Source: SIG452 sp045638525
GTDB taxonomy: Bacteria; Bacillota; Clostridia; UMGS1840
NCBI GenBank assembly: GCA_045638525.1
Contig: JAZUBQ010000019.1
Location: forward strand, 74,966-138,965
Length of the DNA: 64,000 bases
Direction of reading: 5' to 3'
The notes under the pieces were generated by a model, which worked only from the letters and a program-made list of their open reading frames with translations, was not told where the DNA came from and ran no database searches. Shown here piece by piece: positions 16,811-26,173 of this stretch; positions within the stretch are counted from its first letter, which is position 1; every line of letters begins with the position of its first letter. The translations under genes and the position numbers were made by a program.

Positions 16811-19800
16811 TTACGGTAAGTTTACCGTAAGTTTTTCAATTTTAAATCCATAATCAGTAGTATCTACTGCGTTGGATGCCGGATATAAGCTGACGTTGAC
16901 ATAATTTCCAGGAACCCGTACTGTGACACCGGACAGGTCATCACCGGTGTAATCGCTACCATAACCGTTTCCGTACACATAGATAAAATCCATCCAGTTG
17001 ATGACAGCGGTTTCCTCAGAAAATGTGATGTCAATGCTTTCACATTCGCCATCATACTGATAGAAAAATTCATAGGGAGTATCTGTACGATAGGGATGGT
17101 CGGTTTCATAAGGATTTTCTATCACGACTGATTTTTTTACATTGCTGTCAACACTTTCGCTATAGGGCATCAGATTGCTGGTTCCATCCAGATACATCAC
17201 TTTCACGGTGTAATCTAAGCAAGCATTATTTGCTGCAAAATCGCAAGTGATGGTTCCCTTATCCAAGCCAACGGGAATCATTTGAACATCTGCCAGCTTT
17301 CCTTGGGTATCATAGACACCAACCACTGCTGTTCCCTCTTTGGTTAAGTACAAAAACTCTGCTGATACCGACAAAGTTCCGTTGCAATAGCGACTTTCCA
17401 CAAAATCAAGTTGTGCATCCTTAAATTCCACCGAATAGCGTTTTTCAGCTTCCATTGCTCCAATCTGCCAATCGCTCAACCATTGGGAACATTCCGCTTC
17501 GCTACCCTCGCATAAAATATAGTCTAACTGATTGCTGAAAACATAGGTGTCAGCCGTGCGGACGGTTTTCGGAACATAAACGGTTTGGAAATTTGCCATT
17601 CCCATCGAAGAATATCCCAGATGGGTTACGCCATCGGGAATCCGATAGGTATGCTGTTTTTTTCCTGCAGGATACTGCAACAAGGCGGTTTTATCTTTGG
17701 AAAACAGAACGCCATCCATATCGCAATAAATTTCGTTTTCTTCGCTAACCTTGATTTCCTCTAACAAATAGCACTCTGACAACGCCATTCCGTCAATCAT
17801 CTGCACCGATTTTGGTATGGTGATATTTTTTATCTTGGTTTCGTAAAATGCTACTTCGCCAATATAAGTCAGCGTATCGGGCAGAATAATTTCCTCCAAT
17901 TTAGAACAAGCAAATGCCGCCCCGAAAATTCGTTCGGTTCCATAAGGAACGATATAGGAGATTTTATCACTTCCGCAAGGATAATAGTACAAAGTCTTTT
18001 TATCTTTGGTAAATATAACGCCATCTACCACACAGTAGCTTGGGTTATCTTGGGAAATAGTAATTTCTTTCAGGCTTTCACAGAAAGTAAATACATCAAA
18101 TCCCATCTCGGTCACGGTAGCAGGAATTTTGACACTTTCTATCGGCATCCCACAAAACGCACCCGTTCCCAAAGACTTCACGGAATAACCGTCCAAAGTT
18201 TCAGGAATCACTATATCCAAAGCTTCTCCCATATAGCCTACAATTCCGGCATAGTCATCATAAACCTTATACAAGAATCCGTCCTTTTCGTAGATTGGCC
18301 GTTCTGCATAGAAGTTATAATTTAACCGGGAGGGACTACATTCCACGCCATCCAGTTCAAAACGAACCACCATTCTATGCTGCTCATCATCTCCGGCAAA
18401 GGCTTCGATAATCTGATATTCTTTGTCAATTCCTGCCTCAATGGGTATGTATTTTACTTTCTCAAGCACCGTTTTCTGCTGATTCCAGATTTCCACCACA
18501 GCCGTACAATCCTTGTATGCCTTTTCGACTTTGAAAACGGCTCCAATCACCTCATCCATATGATGAGGATTGACATAGAATTCCGCATTCATCACATTGG
18601 CACCCTTATAGTTATAGGTAATGGGCAGGCTGTTCAGCCAATCATTCGGTTCCATAATGCGAATGGCATCCCATTGCTCTTTCGTGCCCATATAGCCAAT
18701 GGCAGTGACATTGGAATCTGTATCAAGTACCTCTTTTCCGATTTCTTTAATGGTGTCGGGAATCACAAGAGCCATACTGCTACCAAAAGAGTAACTGCTT
18801 CCGAGACGTTCGATGGTGAAGCTTCCTCTCTCATCACTAACGTAATCTGGAATTGCATAAATCCCTTTTTCCCAATCAAAATATCCGCCGCTCCAAAATT
18901 CAGCTGTGTTTTTACCGGTTGCACAAATCACTGCATCCTGTACCCACATCGGTTGTCTCTCCAACCAGTTGATGTTTTCCGTCTCACCAAGGATGGTTCC
19001 GTTGTCATCATAGACACAAGCTTTCATTAACAAGTTGCCGTCTGTGGGATAACATTCCACCTGAAAGGAGGTCTCGTTAGAATAGGTAGACAACACGACA
19101 GTTTCTGCATAGGCAGCAATCGCATTCCAATCTTCGTCGACCACTTGCAAATGAACATAGACGGTAACCGGTGCAGTAAGCTCCTGATGATACATCCGAA
19201 GTGTAACCGTATTCCAATCTTGATCGTCGCAGAAAATATCACCCAACCAAATACTGTTACTGTAAATCTTCTTGGCTTCGTTTACAGGCGTATTATAAGC
19301 ATCAACAGCAACATTCACCCATTGATAGGAGGTTCCCGAAAAGTTGACTTCCTCCAAAGGCGTTCTCCAAAACGCACCTGTTCCAATGACCTTCACCGTT
19401 TCCGGAATAGACACAACTCTCAAATTGGACATTCCCTCAAAGGCATAGGGAGCAATAGCTGTCACCGCTTTTCCACCCACCGTAGCAGGAATGGTCAGAT
19501 ATTCTGCGTCAGTATACGGGGTTCCGATAATTGTGGTACCCTCATAGTAACAATCACCCTCTCGTCTTGGAACTACGGTAATTGTGGCGGTTGCCGTACC
19601 ATCATAATAGGTTGCAGTAATGGTCACCGTACCTACCGATACCCCTGTTACTACACCGTTGGAAGAAACGGTAGCCACCGAAGAATCAGAGCTATGCCAG
19701 AGAGCAGGAACTTCACTAGCATGCAACAACGATCGGATCCGCATCGTTTCATCAATCGAAATAGTTTCTTCCGAAACTGAAAGTGATAGCCCACTTGCTG

Positions 19801-20647
19801 AATTTACTGATACAGGACACCCCACAGAATAACCTTGATATTCTGCCGTAACATATGCAGATCCGACAGTATGCGCAATCACTGTACCATCGGAAACACT
19901 TGCAATTTCAGGTTGCGAGCATTTCCAAGTCAACAAAGGAGAATCTATCACATTTCCTTCCAAATCCTGTACAGTAAGTCTGAAAGAAGCCATTCCCACA
20001 TACATACTTAAGTATTTCTCGGATAACTGAATTCCATCTACCAACTTTTGATTCATATATTTATCGGCTTTTTCCAAACCATAGTTTCCTTCACCGATGG
20101 AAATGTTCGCCCAATCCAAACCACCACCGCTATAATACACAGTAGCAAGACCATCATAAATATCAGAATCTGCTATGGGAAAACAGTCTTCCCCAATGGT
20201 TTTCACGCTTTTGGGAATCAAGATGGATTTCAAACCGCTTTCGTTGCCAAACACTTCATTTTCCAAAGTGGTGACTCCGTTTCCCAGTTTCATTACTCGA
20301 AGAGCACGAGTATATCCAAATGCTTCATCACCAATGGAAGTTACAGAGTCTGCCATTTTAACAGAAGTCACATCATCAAACCCCCAAAATGCGTGGTCTC
20401 CGATTCGGGTAACCCCCTCCTGAATTTCAATAATGCCGACTCTCCCATTATACAGAAGATCGTGTTGCCAATCTTTATCAACTCTACCATCGTCCATTGG
20501 ACCATTTCCGTAGATAAAAAGCTCACCGTCAATGTAAGACCAAAACACATTAGCTCCACAACTACCCCCAAACCTTCTGGCACTTACCGGAATGGTTCCG
20601 CAAACCATGAACAATATCACTGCAAGTATAATACTCAGTTTTTTCAT
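16811..20647 (-). CDS. BspA-type leucine-rich-repeat surface protein with Ig-like domains
   Basis: 1278 residues with a clear Sec signal peptide (MKKLSIILAVILFMVCG...VSA). Several blocks of BspA/LRR_5-type repeats are visible. They carry motifs such as IGDHAFWGFDDVTSVKM, IPKSVKTIG, IGTGAF and LVIPDTIKEIG near residues 70-180, 375-450, 610-690 and 830-1080. A bacterial Ig-like (BIG_2-type) stretch lies near residues 290-360, with VATVSSNGVVTGVSVGTVTI. No LPXTG or lipobox was seen, so attachment is unclear. Such proteins typically bind host or partner cells. GGAGGAATCCCT precedes the ATG, and the gene follows the acyltransferase-like gene after only 24 bases. Confidence 0.88.
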   Translation of the reverse strand: MKKLSIILAVILFMVCGTIPVSARRFGGSCGANVFWSYIDGELFIYGNGPMDDGRVDKDWQHDLLYNGRVGIIEIQEGVTRIGDHAFWGFDDVTSVKMADSVTSIGDEAFGYTRALRVMKLGNGVTTLENEVFGNESGLKSILIPKSVKTIGEDCFPIADSDIYDGLATVYYSGGGLDWANISIGEGNYGLEKADKYMNQKLVDGIQLSEKYLSMYVGMASFRLTVQDLEGNVIDSPLLTWKCSQPEIASVSDGTVIAHTVGSAYVTAEYQGYSVGCPVSVNSASGLSLSVSEETISIDETMRIRSLLHASEVPALWHSSDSSVATVSSNGVVTGVSVGTVTITATYYDGTATATITVVPRREGDCYYEGTTIIGTPYTDAEYLTIPATVGGKAVTAIAPYAFEGMSNLRVVSIPETVKVIGTGAFWRTPLEEVNFSGTSYQWVNVAVDAYNTPVNEAKKIYSNSIWLGDIFCDDQDWNTVTLRMYHQELTAPVTVYVHLQVVDEDWNAIAAYAETVVLSTYSNETSFQVECYPTDGNLLMKACVYDDNGTILGETENINWLERQPMWVQDAVICATGKNTAEFWSGGYFDWEKGIYAIPDYVSDERGSFTIERLGSSYSFGSSMALVIPDTIKEIGKEVLDTDSNVTAIGYMGTKEQWDAIRIMEPNDWLNSLPITYNYKGANVMNAEFYVNPHHMDEVIGAVFKVEKAYKDCTAVVEIWNQQKTVLEKVKYIPIEAGIDKEYQIIEAFAGDDEQHRMVVRFELDGVECSPSRLNYNFYAERPIYEKDGFLYKVYDDYAGIVGYMGEALDIVIPETLDGYSVKSLGTGAFCGMPIESVKIPATVTEMGFDVFTFCESLKEITISQDNPSYCVVDGVIFTKDKKTLYYYPCGSDKISYIVPYGTERIFGAAFACSKLEEIILPDTLTYIGEVAFYETKIKNITIPKSVQMIDGMALSECYLLEEIKVSEENEIYCDMDGVLFSKDKTALLQYPAGKKQHTYRIPDGVTHLGYSSMGMANFQTVYVPKTVRTADTYVFSNQLDYILCEGSEAECSQWLSDWQIGAMEAEKRYSVEFKDAQLDFVESRYCNGTLSVSAEFLYLTKEGTAVVGVYDTQGKLADVQMIPVGLDKGTITCDFAANNACLDYTVKVMYLDGTSNLMPYSESVDSNVKKSVVIENPYETDHPYRTDTPYEFFYQYDGECESIDITFSEETAVINWMDFIYVYGNGYGSDYTGDDLSGVTVRVPGNYVNVSLYPASNAVDTTDYGFKIEKLTVNLP

Positions 20648-20671
20648 AGGGATTCCTCCTTGTTTCTCAAG

Positions 20672-21490
20672 CTATGCTTCCCGAACACCAAAGCCTTCGT
20701 AAAATTTGCCGCCTTCTTTTACCGTTTTGATAATCCATTTGGTTAAGGAAGTTTCGGCAGGACGGTCTAAAATATTTTCACGGGTTGAGCCGTTGCCAAA
20801 AATGTGACGGATAATTTCATCTGATTCTTCTTGATACACAATGGTGAAGAAATCAAAAAATTTAATAATGTTGGAATTTTCAGAAAGTACCGATTTCAAC
20901 TGTTCATCAAACATCCAGGTATGGCACAGAAATTTTTCAAATTTGTGTTCCGGAAAATACTTCTGAAAGAAAGGCACTGCACTCTCAAACGATTCCAAAC
21001 AAGCTTCGGGTGTCATACCGGGTCCTTCCGGAATGTGTACAGAAATATATTGATCATCAATCTTCACTCCGGTACCGGGCACTTCTCTCCATGCGGTGGA
21101 GAGTTCAAATTCCAGTCTGCCCAAACGGAACAATCTGCCGTCATAATAAGTTTTCAACCAGCCGACTTCCCGTTCAATTCCAAGCACGCCGCCGGATTGT
21201 TTGTGATAATCCTCTGCCCAGAGAATCAAATCTTTCATGGTGTCCATAAAGATTTCATCCGAAATTCCACGATTGTGAAACCACTGTTGCAGTTCTTCCA
21301 ATAAGAATAAAAGAATCAAAAAGTTTTCTTCTACATCTTTATCAGAAGCCACCAATTCACTGTAACGGGCTAAGGTCATATCATCAGGCAGAGTATGACG
21401 TTTTAAAGAATCCTCAAACAACTCATCAAAATGAGCAGGGAATCCTAATTTTTCATACCATTTTCTAATAATTTGGATATTGTGATTCAT
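20672..21490 (-). CDS. Acyltransferase-domain protein (GNAT-like C-terminal fold)
   Basis: 272 residues, soluble, no signal peptide. An N-terminal helical half (IRKWYEKLGFPAHFDELFEDSL) is followed by a mixed region with SVHIPEGPGMTPEACLESF and a C-terminal segment ending GRTREN-like text (FGNGSTRENILDRP). This arrangement matches the family annotated as acyltransferase with a separate helical N-terminal and GNAT-like C-terminal domain, of unknown substrate; I recognise it by pattern only. AAAGGAG precedes the ATG at 21490. It is cotranscribed with the AEC transporter upstream (25-base gap) and the LRR protein downstream. Confidence 0.65.
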   Translation of the reverse strand: MNHNIQIIRKWYEKLGFPAHFDELFEDSLKRHTLPDDMTLARYSELVASDKDVEENFLILLFLLEELQQWFHNRGISDEIFMDTMKDLILWAEDYHKQSGGVLGIEREVGWLKTYYDGRLFRLGRLEFELSTAWREVPGTGVKIDDQYISVHIPEGPGMTPEACLESFESAVPFFQKYFPEHKFEKFLCHTWMFDEQLKSVLSENSNIIKFFDFFTIVYQEESDEIIRHIFGNGSTRENILDRPAETSLTKWIIKTVKEGGKFYEGFGVREA

Positions 21491-21514
21491 AATTTTCTCC
21501 TTTATATCATCAAG

Positions 21515-22444
21515 CTAAATTGCTAAAAAAATCAACGGAATGGTAATGCAGGAAAGCAAATGAGATACCAAAGCCAATCCTGCCGCAACAGAGGTATCTT
21601 TCCCCGCAGCACTGGGAATTACAATGGTATTTAAACCAAAGGGCATTGCCAACACACACAGTGTACAAATATAGATGGTCTGCGGTAACTCAACAAAGGC
21701 AGTAATTGCAATCAATATCAACGGCATCACCAGAAGCTTCACCGCAGAAATCAGATAAAGTTCCACATTCATAAAAGTTTTCTTTAAAGAAATAAAGGAA
21801 ATCGCAATCCCGGATAACAGCATAGCAATGGGAGACATACAGTTTGCTGAAGACACCATAATAGATTCTAAAAAGCTTGGTAAAGGAATCTTACATAAGC
21901 CAATCACCATCCCCACAAGCATTGCAATAAACATGGGGTTTAAAAAGGATTTTAACTGTCCTTTCAAGGTCGGTTTTTGCTCGGCATCATACAGCAGACA
22001 TTTTGGAACTCCCCATAAGTAAATGAGAACCCAAAAAGGTAAGGTGAAAATCAAATATTCAAAAAAGATATCAGGAAACAAACCGGAAACCACCGCATTT
22101 CCCATAAACGCAAAATTGGAAAAAGGCAGTCCGTAAGAATATATTTTTTGAATGTAGGTATCCTTTGTCGCTAATTTAGCAATTAAAACAGAAAAAGGAA
22201 TCAAAATCAAAAGCACCAAAAAGCTAAATCCAAACAATTGACGGGTCGCAACAATTCGCTCCACCGTAAAATTTTCGATAAAAGTCTTTAAAACCAAGGC
22301 AGGAATAAACACATTGTTTTCCAGCTTGGATAAAATGGATGCCGCACTTTCCGGCAAAACTTTTGTTTTTACTAAAATGTACCCAATAACAATCAAACCA
22401 AAAAGGAATGAAATCTGATTTAAAGTTGTTGCAAAAATACTCAT
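21515..22444 (-). CDS. AEC-family transporter (auxin efflux carrier-like permease)
   Basis: 309 residues with about ten membrane helices, starting NQISFLFGLIVIGYILVKTKVLPESA, the AEC family hallmark. Members export or exchange organic acids such as malate, or amino-acid derivatives; the substrate is unknown here. The only strong ribosome site, AAAGGAG at 22477-22471, is 26 bases from the ATG. Between them lies a six-base-pair stem-loop (TTCGCC/GGCGAA, 22454-22469). An in-frame stop (TAG) in this interval rules out an earlier start. With the hairpin folded the spacing becomes about ten bases. The next gene upstream is a cupin, 69 bases away. Confidence 0.88.
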   Translation of the reverse strand: MSIFATTLNQISFLFGLIVIGYILVKTKVLPESAASILSKLENNVFIPALVLKTFIENFTVERIVATRQLFGFSFLVLLILIPFSVLIAKLATKDTYIQKIYSYGLPFSNFAFMGNAVVSGLFPDIFFEYLIFTLPFWVLIYLWGVPKCLLYDAEQKPTLKGQLKSFLNPMFIAMLVGMVIGLCKIPLPSFLESIMVSSANCMSPIAMLLSGIAISFISLKKTFMNVELYLISAVKLLVMPLILIAITAFVELPQTIYICTLCVLAMPFGLNTIVIPSAAGKDTSVAAGLALVSHLLSCITIPLIFLAI

Positions 22445-22513
22445 TGTCTAAAATTCGCCACCCGGCGAAACTCCTTTCTTTGCTATACAATAATAATCGA
22501 CAATAAAACGGAT

Positions 22514-22858
22514 TTAATCTACCACAATCAATGCGATAAAGGAAAGCATTTCATCTCCCGTATTTTTGATGGAATGTCCGTGACCGGAAGGGGTAAATGT
22601 CACCATTCCCGGAGTTACTTCAATGATGGTTCCGTCATCATTGCAAACGCCTTTTCCCGAAAGAATAAAGAAGGTTTCACTTTCGCCAATGTGAGTATGA
22701 AACTCCACTTCTTCTCCAGGTTTTACCTGCACCAATGAAAACAATCTGGCTTTGGGATTCCAACCTTCAAAATCTGCAAGATTGGTTTTTAACATCTTTT
22801 CCTTGCCTTCATTGTTTAACTTGGTCTGTGTTTTTAATTCGTTTAGTTTTTTATACAT
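22514..22858 (-). CDS. Small cupin-domain protein
   Basis: 114 residues, a single cupin barrel. Cupin motif 1 reads GEEVEFHTHIGESETFFIL and motif 2 PGMVTFTPSGHGHSIKN, with His and Glu positions suited to bind a divalent metal. Function unknown; such proteins may be isomerases, dioxygenase-like or small-molecule sensors. The ATG at 22858 follows GGAGAAG, five bases upstream. It may share the transcript of the AEC transporter downstream, though no promoter for the group was recognised in 22859-23007. Confidence 0.85.
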   Translation of the reverse strand: MYKKLNELKTQTKLNNEGKEKMLKTNLADFEGWNPKARLFSLVQVKPGEEVEFHTHIGESETFFILSGKGVCNDDGTIIEVTPGMVTFTPSGHGHSIKNTGDEMLSFIALIVVD

Positions 22859-23007
22859 AAAAACTTCTCCTTATCATACTTACAATATCATATCTCTAAT
22901 CGACAGTATGCCTGTTTCCTTTCACCTCTTTTTTAAGCAGAGACAAAATTTGCAACAAACAAAACGATTCGACACATTTTATCGATTATATTCTATCACA
23001 CAAAAAG

Positions 23008-23046
23008 AAAAATGACAATACTTTCTTAAAATATTGTCATTTTTTC
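23008..23046 (-). terminator. Terminator of the lepA-to-rnhA gene run
   Basis: Stem ATGACAATA (23012-23020) with TATTGTCAT (23032-23040), A-run on one side and T-run on the other. It lies about 20 bases past the rnhA stop. It uses the same stem sequence as the terminators at 442 and 4815. Confidence 0.88.
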
Positions 23047-23064
23047 TTGCATTATTTTTTTATT

Positions 23065-23694
23065 TTATTCTGATTCCAAAATTCCTGCACCTTGTTTTGC
23101 CAAAACATCGGCACGTTCATTGTAGAATACGCCGGTATGAGCATCTACCTTTTGGAAAGATACTTTGATTTTAGACTGAATCATCCAGGCAAACTCACGA
23201 TATGCCGCAGTGGCATCCAGATTGGTTTTCCATTCTCCTTTTGCCCACTTGGCAATGCCTTCATAATCGTGGAAAATTTTCACTTCCGAAAATTTGTGGT
23301 TCACTGCATATTGCATGGCAAGCATTGCACCTTTTAATTCTCCTGCAACATTTCGCATAGAAGCAACTGCTTCTTTTTTGTCGCCCCCCTGCTGTTCCTC
23401 AGTATGACCGTCAGGAAAAATCAACACCACGCCGTAGCCATAGAAACCGGTGTCCACATTATAACTTCCGTCTACATAAGCATAAAGAGTTCCTTCAGGC
23501 GGCAGTTCCTCGATTTGCGTAGTGGGTTGAGAGACTCCCGTGAGGTAACATTCCGCCTCAACACGAGTGGGAAAGCTTTTATATTCTGCACCGGGAAACC
23601 CTTTAATCAAAGGTTCACATTCCGCCCAGGATTCATAAATACCACTGATTTTCCCAATCTTCACAGCGTAAAATTTCTTTTTAGTTGTTGCCAT
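23065..23694 (-). CDS. rnhA: Ribonuclease HI with N-terminal viroplasmin domain
   Basis: 209 residues from MATTKKK. The first 50 residues form the Caulimovirus viroplasmin/RNase H N-terminal module (KKKFYAVKIGKISGIYESWAEC) that binds RNA-DNA hybrids. A divergent linker leads to the RNase HI domain, with catalytic acidic residues in YVDGSYN, ELKGAMLA, FHDYEG and NERADVLA. It removes RNA from RNA-DNA hybrids during replication. GAGG lies six bases before the ATG, inside the end of ftsH, so the genes overlap by 14 bases. An upstream start at 23706 is possible but less likely. Confidence 0.9.
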   Translation of the reverse strand: MATTKKKFYAVKIGKISGIYESWAECEPLIKGFPGAEYKSFPTRVEAECYLTGVSQPTTQIEELPPEGTLYAYVDGSYNVDTGFYGYGVVLIFPDGHTEEQQGGDKKEAVASMRNVAGELKGAMLAMQYAVNHKFSEVKIFHDYEGIAKWAKGEWKTNLDATAAYREFAWMIQSKIKVSFQKVDAHTGVFYNERADVLAKQGAGILESE

Positions 23695-25564
23695 CTTGTT
23701 CCTCATTGGATTCTTCGGTTACAGGTTCCAAGATTCCGTTCATTTTATTATATAATGCTAAAAACTCGTCGCCTTCCACCTTTTCTTTTTCTAACAATAA
23801 GTCGGATAAAGCGTGCAGAAGTTCCATATTTTCAGAAAGCAAAGTCTGACACTTCTGATAACAACCGTCAATCACACCTTTGATTTCTTCATCAATCAAA
23901 GCTGCAACCTGCTCGGAATAATTTCTGGTCTGACCAAAATCTTTGCCGATAAACACTTCATCCTGCTCACTTCCAAAACAGATGGGTCCTAATTTTTCAC
24001 TCATACCATATTTGGTAATCATTTCACGGGCAATTTTGGTTGCACGTTGAATATCGTTGGAAGCACCGGTGGAAATATCATCCAGCACCAGTTTTTCAGC
24101 CACACGACCACCCAATAACACCACGATTTCTTCTAACATTCCCACCTTGGAAGCATACATTTTATCTTCACTGGGCAATGACAAGGTGTAACCACCTGCA
24201 CGACCTCTGGGAATGATGGAAATCTGATGAACAGGGTCCTGATTGGGAAGCAATTTGGTTACAATCGCGTGTCCTGCTTCATGATATGCAGTCAGTTTTT
24301 TCTCTTTTTCACTTGCTTTTTTGGATTTCTTTTCCGGACCGGCAATGACTTTAATCATCGCTTCGGAAACATCCTGCATCGTGATTTTGGTTCGTTGCTG
24401 ACGAGCTGCCAGTAAGGCACTTTCATTTAATAAATTTTCCAGATCTGCACCTGTAAAGCCTGCGGTGGTTTTTGCAATGACAGATAAATCCACATCGGCA
24501 TCCAGCGGTTTTTTACGGGAATGTACCCTTAAAATTTCTTCTCTGCCCTTCACATCAGGATAATTCACCACCAACTGACGGTCAAATCTGCCAGGACGGA
24601 GGAGTGCCGGGTCTAAAATGTCGGGACGGTTAGTTGCAGCAATAATGATGATGTTCTGATTTTCCGAGAAACCATCCATTTCTACCAATAACTGATTCAA
24701 TGTTTGTTCTCTTTCATCGTGTCCGCCACCTAAGCCTGCACCTCTGTGACGACCTACCGCATCAATTTCATCAATAAAAATAATACAGGGAGAAGCTTTT
24801 TTTGCATTTTCAAACAAATCTCTCACACGGGATGCCCCTACCCCAACAAACATTTCCACAAAGTCGGAACCGCTGATGGAGAAGAAGGGAACGCCGGCCT
24901 CCCCTGCACAAGCTTTTGCAAGTAACGTTTTACCGGTCCCCGGAGGTCCCACCAACAGCAAGCCTTTGGGGATTCTTGCACCAATCGCGTGATATTTTTC
25001 GGGATTTTTTAAGAAATCCACCACTTCTTTTAATTCTTCTTTTTCTTCATCGGCACCTGCCACATCAGCAAAGGTCGCTTTGGTTTTGGAAGGATCTGTC
25101 ATTTTTGCCTTACTTTTACCAAAAGACATTGCTCCACCACCACCGCCTGCCTGACGAAGGAAAAACACCCAGAAAAGTATCGCAATCACAATCAAACCTA
25201 AGGGTGAAATAATCGAGAACCACCAGGGTGCAGTCTGAGGAGGCTTCACGGAATAGGTCAGTTTATCTTTCCCTTCCGAAATGTATTTGGAAATATCCAT
25301 CCCCAAATCCTGATTCAAAGTGTCCAAACTTGGGATAATGACCTCAATGGTTTTGTCCACGCCGTTAGAATTTCTGATAGCTTCAATTCTGTTTTCGCCC
25401 AGCTGATATTCCATTGATTTGATTTCTCCGGCTTTAAACTGGAGAATAAAATCAGAGTAGTTGACTGTCTCAATCTGTTCTCCTACCGTCAAAATGGAAA
25501 GCACTGTCATAAAAATCACAAACAACAGCACATAAAAACCAATGTTTTTCAAAAATTTGTTCAT
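23681..25564 (-). CDS. ftsH: ATP-dependent zinc metalloprotease FtsH
   Basis: 627 residues. It has an N-terminal membrane helix (about 7-25), an extracytoplasmic domain and a second helix near 115-135. The AAA module follows, with Walker A GPPGTGKT (near 205), Walker B FIDEID and second region of homology ATNRPDILDPALLRPGRFD. The protease site is HEAGH near residue 425. It degrades misassembled membrane proteins and short-lived regulators. GGAGGAAAC precedes the ATG. It sits in the canonical order tilS-hpt-ftsH of low-GC Gram-positives. The C-terminus is acidic (EESNEEQDGNN). Confidence 0.98.
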   Translation of the reverse strand: MNKFLKNIGFYVLLFVIFMTVLSILTVGEQIETVNYSDFILQFKAGEIKSMEYQLGENRIEAIRNSNGVDKTIEVIIPSLDTLNQDLGMDISKYISEGKDKLTYSVKPPQTAPWWFSIISPLGLIVIAILFWVFFLRQAGGGGGAMSFGKSKAKMTDPSKTKATFADVAGADEEKEELKEVVDFLKNPEKYHAIGARIPKGLLLVGPPGTGKTLLAKACAGEAGVPFFSISGSDFVEMFVGVGASRVRDLFENAKKASPCIIFIDEIDAVGRHRGAGLGGGHDEREQTLNQLLVEMDGFSENQNIIIIAATNRPDILDPALLRPGRFDRQLVVNYPDVKGREEILRVHSRKKPLDADVDLSVIAKTTAGFTGADLENLLNESALLAARQQRTKITMQDVSEAMIKVIAGPEKKSKKASEKEKKLTAYHEAGHAIVTKLLPNQDPVHQISIIPRGRAGGYTLSLPSEDKMYASKVGMLEEIVVLLGGRVAEKLVLDDISTGASNDIQRATKIAREMITKYGMSEKLGPICFGSEQDEVFIGKDFGQTRNYSEQVAALIDEEIKGVIDGCYQKCQTLLSENMELLHALSDLLLEKEKVEGDEFLALYNKMNGILEPVTEESNEEQDGNN

Positions 25565-25603
25565 CCGTTTCCTCCTGTAACTATAGATTTCAAAGAAAAT
25601 TCT

Positions 25604-26152
25604 TTACATATAAACTTTTTCGTCCAACACGCCAACATAAGGCAGATTACGATATTTTTCCGCAAAGTCCAATCCATACCCAATCACAAATTCATCAGGG
25701 ATGGTAAATCCTAAGTAATCAATGTCAATCTCCACTTTGCGACGGTCAGGCTTACTGAGAAGAGAACACAACTTCACAGAAGCAGCGCCACGCTCATGGA
25801 ACATTTCCATTACCTTAGACATGGTGAAGCCTGTGTCAATAATATCTTCCACAAACAGCACGTGTTTTAACGCTACGGTTGTGTTCACATCTTTGGTAAT
25901 TTTCACTTCACCGTTGGAAATGCTGCTGTCCTGATAACTGGAAACACTCATAAACTCAATTTCAATGGGTAAATTGATTTGACGGATCAAATCAGCAAAA
26001 AACACACAGGAACCTTTTAAAATGCCAATTACTACCAAACTTTTGGCATCTTTATAGTCCTCGGTAATTTTCTGACCCAACTCTTTGATTCTTGCCTGAA
26101 TTTCTTCTTCTGAAAACAAAATTTGTTTTACATCATGTTCCATCTGATTCAT
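25604..26152 (-). CDS. hpt: Hypoxanthine phosphoribosyltransferase
   Basis: 182 residues. The PRPP-binding loop VLFVEDIIDTGFTMSK and the N-terminal VVIGILKGSCVFFADLIR are diagnostic. It salvages hypoxanthine and guanine to IMP and GMP with PRPP. AAAGGAAAAAG precedes the ATG. It lies between tilS and ftsH, as in many Bacillota, and has no internal oddities. Confidence 0.96.
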   Translation of the reverse strand: MNQMEHDVKQILFSEEEIQARIKELGQKITEDYKDAKSLVVIGILKGSCVFFADLIRQINLPIEIEFMSVSSYQDSSISNGEVKITKDVNTTVALKHVLFVEDIIDTGFTMSKVMEMFHERGAASVKLCSLLSKPDRRKVEIDIDYLGFTIPDEFVIGYGLDFAEKYRNLPYVGVLDEKVYM

Positions 26153-26173
26153 AATTTCTTTTTCCTTTACTTT

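Noticed and set aside
18377..19780. Long plus-strand open frames opposite the LRR surface protein
   Set aside because: Composition is that of an antisense shadow; no promoter or ribosome site and no family resemblance.
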